Shown here: in pieces, positions 23,783-36,385 of the stretch
Layout of the letters: each line of letters opens with the position of its first letter
Position numbering within the stretch: position 1 is the stretch's first letter
Assembly (NCBI GenBank): GCA_016630905.1
Contig: WBMQ01000006.1
Location: 248,001-312,000, forward strand
DNA: 64,000 bases
DNA from: Capillidium heterosporum
Taxonomy: Eukaryota; Entomophthoromycota; Entomophthoromycetes; Entomophthorales; Capillidiaceae
Reading direction: 5' to 3'
Notes under the pieces: generated by a model
Told to the model about the DNA's origin: nothing
Databases searched by the model: none
The model's input: the letters and a program-made list of their open reading frames with translations, nothing else
Translations under genes and position numbers: made by a program

Positions 23783-24475
23783 ATATTGATCACTATAGCT
23801 TTCGTTTGTAATTTAATTTTGATGTCAACTTTAAGTGTATACCAAAGTTCCTTGAACAATTTCAAGATGCTTTTGTAGGAACCATTTTTCAATACTATTT
23901 TGTGCATTACTTTCACTTTAAAGTTGGCATCTATCACTTTATAGTAGATAGCAAATAACCCTGTACGTCCAAGTAGTTTACAATTATTTTTATTGATGGC
24001 TCAATGTTAAAATATATATTAATTAGAAAAAAATTACAAATAAAAAAGCTATTTATTGCTTTTAGCAACTTTATGATATCTATTTCACTATATTTTGGAT
24101 TCCACAGCTTAGATACTCAAGCACTTTCGAAAGTTTAGTGTTTAGCACTAGATTGCTTTGTTCACAGTTGAGGACCAAACATTTTTATTGCCAATTCTAT
24201 AAAAAGCTATACGGATTGTAAAGTATATTTGCTACTCTTCAACAGATTTCAAATCGATTTCAAGATATTAATGAAATTTGAAAACAAATATAATTATCGG
24301 AAAGAAGAAAAAGATATGAAATAATCTTGTATTTCATCAAATATATAACAACCATTATAAAAATGCATCAAAATTTGATTTATCGTCAATATAAAACATG
24401 TTTTAGTCAGCATAAGTGAAGTTTCACCTTCCAATAAGTATAAATACTTTTGATAAGCTTTAAAACATCAAGACG
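23783..24475. other. Spacer downstream of SDR copy D
   Basis: AT-rich, no gene. A TATAAATA near 24440 shortly before copy E may be the remnant of its promoter. Confidence 0.4.
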
Positions 24476-24970
24476 ATCATCTGTTTCCTCTGGTCTAAGT
24501 AGCTTGAATAACTTATCCCCAGCTGCTATCTCTAAATTTTTGAATCCACTGTTGACGATTGCTAAGGTCAGCCAACTAATGGAAAACTACTTGGAAAGCA
24601 CCTATACCAACACTTTGAAGAAATTGTGGCCTGAACTTAATAAATTCACATTTAAACCTACATTGCACCTATTTAAATCTGAATAGCACCGATATTTCCG
24701 CTATATACAGTATCTGAAATCCATTTTAAAATAGTGAACTACATTTTCCAACTTTAAATCGACCTCTAACAAGAAGTTTGTTGTTTTCTGCCCTGGATTC
24801 TACACCACCGATCTTAAAACCATGGCTGGGAAACCTTCCAATGAAGGAGTGTTGACCCCGGTGCACTTGGCTTTAGAGAATTTAGATATTTTGAATTCTG
24901 CTACCATCAAGGAATATTTAGAGGGGATAGGATGCTTTTGATAGAAATTGAAGCCTAAACCGTAGACTCA
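24476..24970 (+). pseudogene. SDR copy E, decayed
   Basis: Starts in the middle of the exon-4 equivalent (S-V-S-S-G-L-S-S-L-N-N-L) and continues with an exon-5 equivalent around 24700-24970 that still shows C-P-G-F, P-S-N-E-G and a T-P-V-H-L-A-L-E-N-L-D run. Exons 1-3 with the cofactor loop and NNAG motif are missing, the catalytic Tyr-Lys region is degraded and several stops interrupt the frame. It is a 5'-truncated pseudogene sitting close after a TATA-like box. Confidence 0.8.
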
Positions 24971-25377
24971 GCTTATTACCTTATAAACTCCATTTTAATA
25001 GGGTTTTCAAAGGATTAGAATGCTATATAAGGTACTTGGCGTAGATAGTAGTTATAAACATTGTGGGCTTTATATCTTTTAAGAAATGTAGTAAATGCGC
25101 CAAAATCATAAATAAGCCTGCCTCCAATTCCCAAGTATAAATTTAGCTCTACCTGCTCTGGCAGTAAAAATATCCCAATAGAATCAGTATTACCTTTTTG
25201 CATTTAATCACCTACCTCTGCAAAAACTTAGCTATAAATGTGACGGCCTAGAATATTTACTATCGAAACCTTCAATTATCCAACAGAATATACTAAACAT
25301 TAGCATAGCGAGGTGCAACTTCGGATAGTCCTACTGATTTTAATTTCAATAGCAAAGGCATAAATCTCATTTATAAC
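24971..25377. other. Spacer before SDR copy F
   Basis: No gene. Unlike D, H, I and J, no CGG-N10-CCG element is present here. Confidence 0.4.
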
Positions 25378-25385
25378 TATAAATA
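25378..25385 (+). promoter_or_regulatory. TATA box of SDR copy F
   Basis: TATAAATA 66 nt before the ATG at 25444. Confidence 0.45.
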
Positions 25386-25443
25386 ATGACTCAATGCCTT
25401 CAAAACAAAGTAAAAAGTAGGTTAGAAAGTGAATTTTTGTAGT

Positions 25444-26587
25444 ATGACTCGTAGAAGGATTTTCGTAGTGACCGGTTCAGTAAATTTTGTTGAAAGGTAA
25501 TTTAAAGTTTACATATGCTTAGAATAGAGGGATAGGCAGATCCATAGTCAACCAGCTTATATTGAATGCAGGTATATATGAGGTTAGAGACTTTTATATA
25601 TATGCTACGTCAAAGCAGTTGGATCTGAGTACTGAAGTCGTAAACAAGTTCAACAAGCTTTACAAGAGCCAGTTGGAAGAAAATAACATTGAACTCAAGG
25701 CATTTAAACTTGATATATCGAACTATGACAATGTAAAGGAGTTTAAAGACTATTTGGTAAAAAACTATCAAGGTAGGTCTCTTAAACTGCTTGATGCTAA
25801 GATCATGTCTAATATGCCTTATAATATGTAGGGGTTGATGTCCTCATCAATAATGCCGGCGTATGTTAGTTAGCAATATATCATGATAATTTATATAACG
25901 TTATTTTAAAATAGCTTCACCAAACGTAAATTTCAATAACACAATCCCACCAAGTATCCAAGTCAATTACTACGACAACTTGAACATGATCGAAACCTTT
26001 TTACCGATTCTAAGATTTAAGGGTAGGATGATAACCGTGTCATCTGGTCTAGGCAACTTGAACAATTTGCCTGAAGCTTCTGTGCCCAAGTTTTTGAACA
26101 AGGAGTTGACAGTTGCCAAGGTCAACCAACTTATGGAAAACTATATTGAAAGTGTACGTACCAACACTTTGAAGGAGAATGGGTGGCCGGAAGAAGGTAT
26201 ATTTTAGACTTTTGTTTTGATACTAATGTATATGGTTGTTTTCATGATGCTCTAGTCGATTGGTTCAAAGTCTACACAATTTCCAAGGTTCACTTGACAG
26301 CCATCAACTTTGCCCTACAGTTGCAATTAGATCCTTACGAGAAACTTGTACTTGCCTGCTGCCCTGGCATGTGCAAGACCGATATGAACCCTATGGGTCC
26401 ACGCGATCCCAATGAAGGTGCTTTAACTCCAGTTAAACTTGCCTTGGAGAATATCGATAGATTAATCAATGCAACTACCGATCAAGAAAAGTTGGAAGGA
26501 AAAGGTGTGTTCTGGATGGATTTGGTACCTAAACCTTGGACTTTGGATGTATATCCTTCCATTGATTTTTACAGGTACTTTAAATAA
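25444..26587 (+). CDS. Short-chain dehydrogenase, SDR copy F
   Basis: Exons 25444-25479, 25523-25772, 25832-25864, 25915-26196 and 26256-26587 give 310 aa; introns are 43-59 nt. It has T-G-S-N-R-G-I-G in the cofactor loop (Arg instead of the Lys of its relatives), I-N-N-A-G, T-V-S-S-G and Y-T-I-S-K. Its third intron starts with GTTAGT, where the other copies have GTA at the same place, yet the 33-nt exon 3 is kept. Exon 4 and the C-terminus (DVYPSIDFYRYFK) match the minus-strand copies A and B better than D, H, I or J, so this gene belongs to the A/B/F subgroup. That subgroup also lacks the CGG-N10-CCG element. Confidence 0.9.
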
Positions 26588-27943
26588 AAAACAACTATTG
26601 TATGACTATAAGGAGATATCTAAATATACTATTTTATGTATGTAGACTGGGTTAAAAAGTACTCCTTATTATTGATATATTATATTCCTTTTCCTATCAG
26701 ACGATTCATAGTAGTTCATATTTCAAATTAGACTAGCAAATTAGTGCTTGAGGATTGTACTATTAGAAATTTCACTTTCTTGGAAGGTTTATAATGTCCA
26801 TAACTATTCACTATTGGTGAAAGGGTCAAGATGCAGTATCTATGTTGAGTAAAACACCAGACTTATATCTTTGAATGTATGCTTATAAGTATAGTTGCTA
26901 TTAACGATCTTCAAAAAAGTGGTGTATTTTTATTTAGTTGGAGTCAAACTAGGCTGAGATTTTGATAAGTGCCAATCAAACTATATTGTTGCCAATTTCC
27001 TTACTAGCAGGCAGATTTTTATGACACAAATACCTTCTACCTTAAAATTATTCTATTCCAATAAAAAGACTATATGATGTCTGCTAAGACTCCTATTGAA
27101 TTGTTTAAATGCATTAGCTTTGAATTTTTAGTTTCATATTCTCTAGCATTTTATTTTTGAATATATTAAAATCGGTCTACAGGAAGGATACTAAAATTTA
27201 AGTCTATTTTCAGGTTTAAAGCAGGTCTCTTGTTGACCTGATTTATTCAAATAGCAGTCTGATGTAGGCTGGAAATGAATTTATCCGAATAAGTTAGATC
27301 TATTTGTCAAGTTTTTATTACTTTTCTATTCCACTTAGATGGTGCGACTCCTAAGTTGAATAGGACTATCTTTAATTCATCCTTTCGGTATGCTAGGCAC
27401 ATTTTCTTGCAAATTTCTAATTGCTCCTGTATATCCAAATGAAGAAGGTTCTATATTTGGTACTAATCATTTTGACCAGAAGTCATAAGCTGTGCCTCCA
27501 TTATTCCAATTAAATATATGGAGATGTGCTAATAGATGTAATCAAATGTAGTACGGCTCATATATGAGCATCTAATTGGAATGAGATGTATCGGATACCA
27601 GTAGCTCTATTGAAGAGTAATGATTATATTGGGAGTTGATCCGTGGAGCTATTTATATAAGAATCTTAATACTGTAGCTACTTTTCCACCAAGCTATCAG
27701 CCATCAAAAAGCTCATCCCATTCCTAGGCAGAAAGGAATTAACATAATTTTGAAACCGATACCAGTGTTGAAATTAAGGCTGACACACGATACCTTTCAG
27801 TACTCTGTCAGGCTTATCTTACTATCCCCAACATGTACTTATAAGTTCAAAGCAAAGGTTTGACTTTTTATCAGGCTTAAATACTCTTTGATAAGCTCCA
27901 ACCTATCAAGCTTAAAAAATACAAGAGAAAATAAACACTTATA
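26588..27943. other. Intergenic between SDR copies F and G
   Basis: AT-rich, no open frame above noise and no repeat recognised. Confidence 0.45.
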
Positions 27944-28889
27944 TCAAGTATTCGTAATAACTGATGCCGTAAGTTTTACTTAATTGTAGTATATATTTAT
28001 TTTTGGGAATGTTTATAATAAGGGAATTAGAAGCCAGCAACATTGAGCTCAAGACCTACAAGCTGGATATCTCAAACTACGACAGTATCAACGAGTTTAA
28101 ACAGTACTTTATTAAGAATACAAAAGTAAACATATTTTATTTGTAAATTTAGTTGGCTCATACTATGTCAAATAGCCATCGATATCCTTATCAACAACAC
28201 TGGTATAGGTAAGCTTTCAATAATATTGCAAATTTATTTTAATTTACACTTCTAAAAGCCTTACTTGACATCGATTTCATTAACACAATCCCCTAGAACA
28301 GTCAAAGCAATTACTACGACACCTTAAACATGATAAAGTCCTTTTTACTAATAATAAGGCAGATGTGGAATGATCACCGTAAGCTCTGGTACCAGTAACT
28401 TGAACCATTTACCATCAGCCACCTGTCCATGAATTTTTAAACATCGAATTAACCATTCCCAAAATCAACCAATTAATGAACTATTTGCAAAATGCCTATA
28501 TCAATACCCTGAAGGAGAATTTGTAGCTCGAAATACATACTTTGAACTTTATAATTTTGTAAGTACTACTACAATTTTAGCTTCATTCTACCTGGTCTAT
28601 ACAGCTCCCAAGATCCACATAATCGCTGTCAACTACACTTTGCAACTTACCATTGATTCCAACGACAAATTTATCGTCAGCCTGCTGTTCTGAGTACTAC
28701 ACTACCGATATCAATGCAAATAGTGATGCTAGATCTCCAGATGAAAATAATTTAACACCTATACACCTAGCTTTGCAAGACTTTGGTACTTTGATCAACG
28801 CTGCCACCAAGGAGAAGTTGCAAAGAAAAGGTATATTTTGGCAAGATATGATTGTCAAGCTTTGGACTATGGATCCCATCCCACATTAA
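27944..28889 (+). pseudogene. SDR copy G, decayed
   Basis: An exon-1-like piece (V-F-V-I-T-D-A) with its GTAAG donor near 27970 is followed by part of exon 2 (I-E-L-K-T-Y-K-L-D-I-S-N-Y-D), an exon-3-like piece, exon 4 with frame breaks and an almost complete exon 5 (28610-28889) ending in W-Q-D-M-I-V-K-L-W-T-M. About half of exon 2 is deleted, the TG of the cofactor loop has become T-D, and stops occur. Its intron 4 and exon-5 start (28540-28680) resemble copy I more than D or H, which makes it a relative of the sequence that contributed to copy I. Confidence 0.8.
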
Positions 28890-30414
28890 ATTTCTTCATT
28901 TATGCTGTATTTTTAGAACTAATATGATCAACTAATCCTTATTTATAAAGCAGTTTTTGTTTTAGAGAGTTTAAATACTTTACCTACATTGTCATTGTTC
29001 AAAAAGAGAAACAACTATTTGGCATTCAAAATAATGATATTGGATCTACAAATCACTACCTTGAACTTAAGTACAGACTCTTTTACCAATATCCTGGCTT
29101 CCTGACAACTACCTACATAGAGAATATCGATATCCTCCTTACTACAGCTTGAATCTACATCAAACCAAAGCTTTCGCTGCAACCTTTTTAGCTAATTCTA
29201 CGACTGCAACTATAATCGGCCTTAATTTTAACACGCTATCTGATTAAGGAACATTATTCAAATTTTACTATATTCCACAGCTATAGTTAACGTTAAGTGC
29301 TACTTTCAAAGAACTATATCAAGTGTGTTGAAGGTCATCTGGGAGCTGCTGATGCAAGAGCTAAACTTGAAGAAGTCTACATTAGCATCACATAAGTTTA
29401 TCGTATTCTAGGTAATAACGCAATAAATTGATATTTGAAATACTGCCCTTCCATCACAGGTAACAAATAGGTTAACTTATATGATAACTCACCTAAAAAC
29501 CTATATTTCAATCGCTAATTGCCTTTAGAAAATATTTTTTGATTTATCTATCGTATAAGTAGATCCGGAGCTAAATTCTTTTGGTCAGTATAGCTTCAAA
29601 GAAGCATATTTGAGCCTTTCAACTTTGTAGGTGAGGATCTACTTTATGGAAATTTAGACAGGTTATTCATATTAAGATATCGGTCTTCAGCTTTTGCATT
29701 TCACTATATAGATCCCTATCATTTAAAGTGTAGACTGGCATGAAAAGTGAACTCTCTTGTATATTTCTGGTACGAAAAACAGATTGAGCATTCAACTAGT
29801 GGCTTTTGTAGTACTTTTGTTAATTTAATAAGATTCTCTGGTCAAAAATGCAGCATATTTATAATATCGTTACTAACTTGCACTAGTAACCTAACTATAT
29901 TCGATACCACTTTCAATATTCCAATAAGTAAAACAATTTCAAAGGTCTTAAATAATGGACCTCGATCAACGTAAATGTAAACAAAGCACTTGACTGCATC
30001 TTCTGTAATATACTATATACCTTGGCAGTATATTTCAGTCCCATAGAAATAAACAGTTTTGCTAAAGTAGCTTGTCGTTTTTTCATGTATATATGTATCG
30101 TATCTTCTATACTTCAGTTCCATATCCATTTTCCTTTACTATGATGATAGTCACCAGTTATATTTGTAGCACCAAGAATTAAGTATATCTATTATTTCCC
30201 GGTACATATGTAATCAAAAGTGTACTATAGATACTTGGCAGTGATGTGAACTAGAAATTTATCATTGCTAACGCAAATTTAAAAAATGTACTAATCACTT
30301 CGGTAAAATTTAGGAGCGCTTCACTTTGAAAATATTCATCTCTTTGACTAAAGCAATCGGTGCGTTTTGAGACCGATACAGTTACATATATAGCTGCGTA
30401 GAATTAAAAAATTT
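28890..30414. other. Intergenic before SDR copy H
   Basis: No supportable gene. A 75-codon frame at 29747-29974 lacks family features. Confidence 0.4.
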
Positions 30415-30420
30415 CACGTG
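30415..30420. promoter_or_regulatory. CACGTG E-box, SDR copy H
   Basis: CACGTG palindrome 18 nt before the CGG-N10-CCG element of the same promoter. D and J have GACGTG at the equivalent place. Confidence 0.35.
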
Positions 30421-30438
30421 CCAATTTTTACATCTTGT

Positions 30439-30454
30439 CGGATCTATATTGCCG
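30439..30454. promoter_or_regulatory. CGG-N10-CCG element, SDR copy H
   Basis: CGG 30439-30441, spacer ATCTATATTG, CCG 30452-30454, 105 nt before the ATG. A T precedes CGG and an A follows CCG, extending the dyad to TCGG...CCGA as in copy J. Confidence 0.55.
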
Positions 30455-30484
30455 ACACCGAGGTAAAGTTTAAACTTCAGCAGA

Positions 30485-30492
30485 TATAAATA
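30485..30492 (+). promoter_or_regulatory. TATA box of SDR copy H
   Basis: TATAAATA 59 nt before the ATG at 30544 and 30 nt after the CGG-N10-CCG element. Confidence 0.5.
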
Positions 30493-30543
30493 GAGACCAA
30501 CCAGTCTCAACTACCACAAAATAAATAAATACAAGAACCTAAG

Positions 30544-31650
30544 ATGACCATAAAGAAAGTATTTGTCGTAACAGGTTCGGTAAGTTTTACTTTTTTAGTA
30601 TTTATTTGTTTACCTATATAATTAGAATAAAGGAATTGGGAAATCCATCGTTAGACAATTGATATTGAACGCAAGCAAGTACAAAACCAACAGCTTCATC
30701 GTCTATGTTACTTCTAGGAAGCTGGATTTAGGTATTCAGGTAGTAGAGGAGTTCAAAAGACTTTACAAGTCAGAGTTGGAGGAGAATAATATCGAGCTCA
30801 AGAACTATATGCTTGATATCTCAAACTATGACAGCGTCAACGAGTTCAAAGACTATCTCGTCAAGAATTACCAAAGTATTTCTATACAAGGGGTTGTACC
30901 TAACTTACATTTCTATAAATAGCTATTGATGTTTTGATCAACAACGCTGCTGTAGGTAAACTCATCTCATACAGCGAAAACCCTTTAACACAAAATGTTT
31001 GCTTAGCTTTACCTGATATAGACTTCATTAACACGATCCCCCAGACCATTCAAGTCAACTACTACGACACCTTGAACATGATTGAAACCTTTTTACCAAT
31101 AGTAAAATATAGAGGTAGAATGATAACCGTATCATCCGGTTTCGGCAGATTGAACCACTTACCCTCAGCTGCCGTTCCTAAATTTTTGAATCATGAGTTA
31201 ACCATTCCCAAAGTAAACAAACTAATGGAGGACTACTTGCAAAGTGCTCGTACCAACACCTTGAAAGAGAATCTGTGGCCCGAACTTAGTACCTCTAGAC
31301 TGATTTTACATTTTGCTCTAACTTTTTAAATATTTCCTTTAGCTACAGATTACCCAGTATACAAGATATCCAAAATTCATATAATTGCTATAAACTATGC
31401 TTTACAACTTCAAATCGACCCCAACCAGAAATTTATTATAGCTTGCTGCCCTGGATATTGTGCTACTGACCTTAATAATAATACAGGACTTAGATCGGCC
31501 GATGAAGGTGCTTTAACTCCCGTTCATTTAGCTTTAGAAGATCTAGATGTCTTGAATAATGCTACCACTAAGGAGGAGAAGCTGCAAGGTAAGGGCATCT
31601 TCTGGCAGGATATGATCCTCAAGCCTTGGTATCCTGAACCCACTGAATAA
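30544..31650 (+). CDS. Short-chain dehydrogenase, SDR copy H
   Basis: Exons 30544-30579, 30626-30875, 30923-30955, 31007-31288 and 31343-31650 give 302 aa with the family's exon lengths. The TGSNKGIG loop, T-V-S-S-G serine and Y207-K-I-S-K211 are intact. The otherwise invariant I-N-N-A-G is I-N-N-A-A here (residue 105), a change at a position that contacts the core of the Rossmann fold. The last about 155 nt of coding sequence and about 250 nt of 3' flank are almost identical to copy I. The promoter has an E-box, a CGG-N10-CCG site and a TATAAATA. A carbonyl-reductase role is likely. Confidence 0.9.
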
Positions 31651-32391
31651 ACCTATTGTCTGCACCTTATTCTTATAGTTTTATATCTGAATACAGCCTA
31701 TTTATGATGATTTTATCGGACATGGTTCTTAGACTGACAGCATATTTTACTTTTTGGTATAAGTACGTCACTTGCATGTAAGTCTTCCACTCACTTTTAT
31801 TCTATATTTTCTATTATATATCTGTTGGATGTAAGTTTAGAGTAAATCGAAATGAACTTCAAATAACTTACCAGATTTTTGTAATGTAATAGAATTTGAT
31901 TAAGAGCACTTATTTTAACAATTTTTGGCACAAGTTGGGTTTTTGAAGAGTTCATTCTGACAGAACAATATTTGCACACTGAGAATAACCTACATATAGT
32001 TATAACTAATATCGATTTATAAATAAAATTAGCAGATTGCAATCAATATTTACCAGCTTTTGCATCTTGAATATATTTAGTATTTTATAATATAATAGTC
32101 AACTAATGAAATGATGAGCTTACATATGATAACGATTTATTATTTACTAGCTATAGAGAAAAGGGGGTTCAAAAAACTGTTCGTTTACGAAATAGTACCC
32201 TATTGTAACTAACTAGAGTATGTACTTAATCATGCTATTGTTTGGAATCGAAGATAGTTGAAAGAGGTTCCATACAAAGAAACTACCTTACTTTTCAAAG
32301 TATTCTCATTGAAGCTTTCAAAGTTTAAATATAATATAATTCAAAAATACATACTAAAGCTGCGTTATATTTATATAGAAAGTTATTCAAA
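31651..32391. other. 3' flank of SDR copy H
   Basis: The first about 250 nt, up to 31903, are duplicated behind copy I. The remainder leads into a transposon-like gene. No gene of its own. Confidence 0.5.
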
Positions 32392-34999
32392 ATGCTTATT
32401 CCAGTCAATACACTCAAGGAGAAATTAATTGAGCACCTATAGGTATTAGAGCAAGCAAATATGCTTAATGATAATGTTATGTCCAGCTCGCTACCCCTTG
32501 TCAATTTGTATTTGGAATACTCAAAACTCTTACTCCCTATAGAGATATGCCGCCTTACAAAGCATTTGCTGCTGAACCCTGAGATGAAAGTTGAAGTAAC
32601 TTTGAAAGACCCATCCCAGTTATTAGAGGACGATGTAGAAGAACTAGACAATAAATCTGAAACTTTGCCAACTTTTTCTTTTGAACGACTTGAAGGAGAT
32701 GATGAAACAAGCTTGTTAGAAGATGAAATGAAGATGGCCTACTCGAAGCCAACTAAAATTATCTTACCTAAAGTGTCTGATATTTTAACCAAGTATCATT
32801 TAACTACAGATATTATAGAAAGGTGCCTTTAATATATAAGCTTTGCTTATCATTTAAATGTATAATAAATTTGCTAATGGCACTACTTTCAAGACTGTTG
32901 ATCATGCTTTAATTGCAGTTGGATTGATGAATATGATAAAGGGGATTGAATTTTCAACTAGCAAAACAGTCAAAAAATGTTGGATGAAAAACTGGGTACT
33001 TATACTTTAGATACAACCAGTATCAAAGATACGAAGCGGTGAATTTGTAGGAGCTATCTAATGAGGATCTTGATAAAAATCGTGATAAAACTGGAACTAG
33101 ACCTGCAGACAGGTTTGAAGTACATTTTAGACTTAAACTCGACCTCACGACTTATCAAAACGTTGTTTTATATGATTCAGATCTTGGGCATTCGCATGAT
33201 GGTCAATTAAAGACATACTGGTTGTTCCTGGGCATTTTTGGGATCGTATTGTTGATGAATTTATCAGTGATACAACTAGTACTGAAGCGTTAAAGTTAAT
33301 TTTCAACATATATGGCTTTAAAATATATAATAGAACATTGTTAGAAAATCTTTGTTATAAGAAAAAGCTAAAGGCAAGGGATACATCAATATTAGGGGGA
33401 GATAAATGGCATTTTTAGAAATTTACTTGATGACTAAAAGTACTTTAAAATGGTGACAAAAGATATCGATTTCAACTTGAAAGGGATCGCAGTTGCTTTT
33501 TGGGCAAACAAGCAACAAAAACTTGCTCTAGGGTGGAATCTGGGATGTAATTTCTATTGACCTGCACCTATCAGATTTTGAAATGTCGATTTCCTGTTCT
33601 CAATGTGACTGTTAGGACCAAGGGTAAAAATGTGGTGCCTATTGCCCATACCATCTTGTCAGATGAGCTGAAGGAAAGTTATATTACAGTGCTTGAGCTA
33701 CTAAAAAACTTTTTAGATATAGCTGAACTCAAAACCAATGTCAAATTACAAATGACTCTTACCGATGAAGACTGTCAACTTCATCATGTAATTGAGTATG
33801 TTTTCCCTGAAGCTAATCACCTATTGTGTATGTGGCACAAGCTCGACAATGTTCGGACCAACCTTCAAATCAATTAAACCTGATGAGAGTAGAAAATTAT
33901 TAGTTCTAAGTGATTTGCTTAATGCTACTAAAACTGTCACTGCATCCAACACCTCAAATATGTCTAAAGCAGCTAAAAAGATGTGTGAGTTTAGCAAAAA
34001 ATATCAACTATTCAAAAAGGTTTTTTACCTTAAGGATAAAGATATTTGTGAATCAACCAAGGAAAATATACTTGCCTGTTTTGATGAGAATTTATCAACC
34101 TTTAACAATATGTTTGGCGAGGATAAAAAGTTTGCCTCTTGCTACACCAAACCTGTATTCAGCCATGAGTGGAATGCATCATCAGCCTCAAAATCCATCA
34201 ACAACGCTATTAAGAAGCATACTAAGACTAGCGGAAATGGACAATGCCTTTCAATTGACCAGTTAGTCTAAGTTACCAACAATTATAGATAAATTTAATG
34301 GTATCAGCCGAAAGAGTGTAGCCAACATTGTCAAAAAATTATCTGTCTCCTTCTACGAAGAGATGAAGGATAAACTTTCAAAGCCTATCAAGTTGGATAT
34401 CCTAAAACACTTTAAGGCTGCCCATAAGCGGTGGAAGATCGACCAAGAAGATAAGGTATGCCGTATTCAAGGTGTTTCGGACCCTCATAGCCAAGAGTGT
34501 GTTGTTAATTTAAGAGAGGATAAAGTACATTGTACTTGTTGCCACCAAATTCAGATCGGTCTCCCTTGCTCATATCTAATGGCCATCAGAAAGTTTGTTA
34601 ATTTAGAAATGTTACTTCCAACGGATATTGCACCTCGCTGGATCGGTGATTTCTTAAGCGACGAATCGATCTGTGAGGATACTAACCATTCAAGTAGATT
34701 AATTGAAAAGTTTGATACCTGCAGTGCAAGTATTCGACCTTATATTGCAGCTGAACTTGAACGTGATTTCAAAGTCCATTTAGAGAACTGTATTGTCTAT
34801 GCCCCATACTTGACAAACCCCATTTCTGAACCTTATGCAATCACTAAAGGTCGTTGTACCAATGTTAGTATTACAGAGGAGCTTGATGAGATCTTCCAAA
34901 ATGAATTTATGCAAAGCCTATGAAGCGTCCTAAAGTTAAAGGTGAGTATAAAGACAAAAGTGGCAAGGCTAAAAATGATAAGACTAAAGATAGCTTCTA
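32392..34999 (+). mobile_element. MULE-like transposon remnant 1
   Basis: A decayed Mutator-like (MULE) transposase on one strand. From ATG 32392 an N-terminal region runs to 32832, with an in-frame TAG at 32440. A zinc-cluster-like segment (V-K-K-C-W) follows near 32970, then the transposase core, where 33557-33877 carries P-I-A-H-T-I-L, T-D-E-D-C and V-F-P-E-A-N-H-L-L-C-M-W-H. A helical region leads to 34363-34923, with a SWIM-type finger C-T-C...L-P-C-S-Y whose usual last His is Tyr. Frames shift at about 33868 (+1), 34272 (+1) and 34920 (-1), with further breaks upstream of 33557. A Lys-rich tail ends at about 34999. I saw no terminal inverted repeats. MULE transposases move DNA by cut-and-paste; this copy cannot encode a full protein. 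Confidence 0.75.
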
Positions 35000-35958
35000 A
35001 GTAAACTAAAACTACACTAGATTTGCTTAAGTATCTTCTTAATGTTTCATTTGTATATCAATTTATACATTAGTTTATATAGTTGTTTATATAAGATTTA
35101 TCACTTCAACATTGAAATTAATAACTTTTAGTATTATAATTGACGGCTACTATATATACTTTATTATTTATATATGTGACGGTATAAAAGATAAAAGATA
35201 AAAAGATAAAAATATCTAACTGTTCTCTATACTTTTAACTCAATGGCAATAATGTTAATCATTATCGAAAATGTACATATATAGATTCTTTGTTACAATA
35301 CTATCAAGCCAAAATTTAGATCTTAACGTTAGAATAGAAGCTATTTAGGGTTAGTAGCTACTTTGTGAATATGTTTTTTCGATACCCTCTTTACTCGCAT
35401 CTATTAAATAAAATCCACTATAAAAATGCCAAAATCTTACTCTATTTGCTACTTGCATATCAAACTATAACATAAAATAGCATAGTAAGCCTGCAAAAAT
35501 ATACTCACATATCTGTAATCTGTCACTATTAATAGATTGGTAGAATTCTAAGCTTATTTAATTTATTCCAAATCTATGCTGAAAATCATTCTGCCAGAAT
35601 GAAGACTTTAAAAAATAACTATTTTGTGCGAAAAACTGTTTTTAATAAATGACGACTCTAAATAAAACCAAAAAAGAGATGGTTATGAAATACCTAAAAT
35701 AAAAATATGCTGGTTCACCAATATACATATACTAAATATAACATTTGGTATATAAAGTCCAATATAACATCTTCTATCGAAAGATTAGCCCACAGCAGCC
35801 AATTCGTTGACTCGACAAGTCCTACCCAAGATCCAAGCTTTAAGTTTGGCCATATTCTCCCCCGTATTATTGATATTCATCCTATATAATCTTTTCTAAA
35901 AATTTTAAACTAAAGTTTTAGCCATCTTTAAGCGAAATATGGTCAACCGAATTAGCTT
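35000..35958. other. Intergenic downstream of transposon remnant
   Basis: AT-rich, with no gene and no clear transposon end recognised. Confidence 0.4.
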
Positions 35959-36385
35959 TTGACTCCAAGCTGGAATAGCTCTAGTAGACGCCACCAACCA
36001 CTTGGTATCTCTATTTGTATTTACAACTCCGTCAAGATCATGATGTGCTTTCACTGGATTTTGGAAGGTCTTTGGCCTGCAAATGTACTGCTTCTCAAAC
36101 GTAATTATTGCGTTCAACCTTCAACTAGTTTTCCTTATAAACCATTCAAGCCTATATGGGTTTGCAAAGGAAAGTTCGTATGGAGAACTTTTGAATTTTA
36201 TTTTGATTGCCCTACATAAACTTATTATGATTCTTTACTGCATAGTTATCTTCATACTAACTATAATCAATTTAAATCGAAATATTCAGACCATTACTGC
36301 TAATGCTCATCGACCGGCTCGAAGACTACTTATATATCAAGCTGAACTCACACATTTCTTGAGGAAGTTGATATTTCGAGTGTAA
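35959..36385 (+). pseudogene. Possible 7TM receptor-like remnant
   Basis: Two overlapping frames (35959-36219 and 36083-36385) encode hydrophobic stretches. The second contains I-A-F-N-L-Q-L-V-F-L and a long membrane-like helix (L-N-F-I-L-I-A-L-H-K-L-I-M-I-L), followed by a polar, Arg-containing loop (H-R-P-A-R-R-L-L-I). This resembles the transmembrane 3 to cytoplasmic loop region of rhodopsin-like receptors found in large families in some early-diverging fungi. No intact frame or start can be assembled and stops follow. The identification is a guess from motif and hydrophobicity. Confidence 0.25.
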
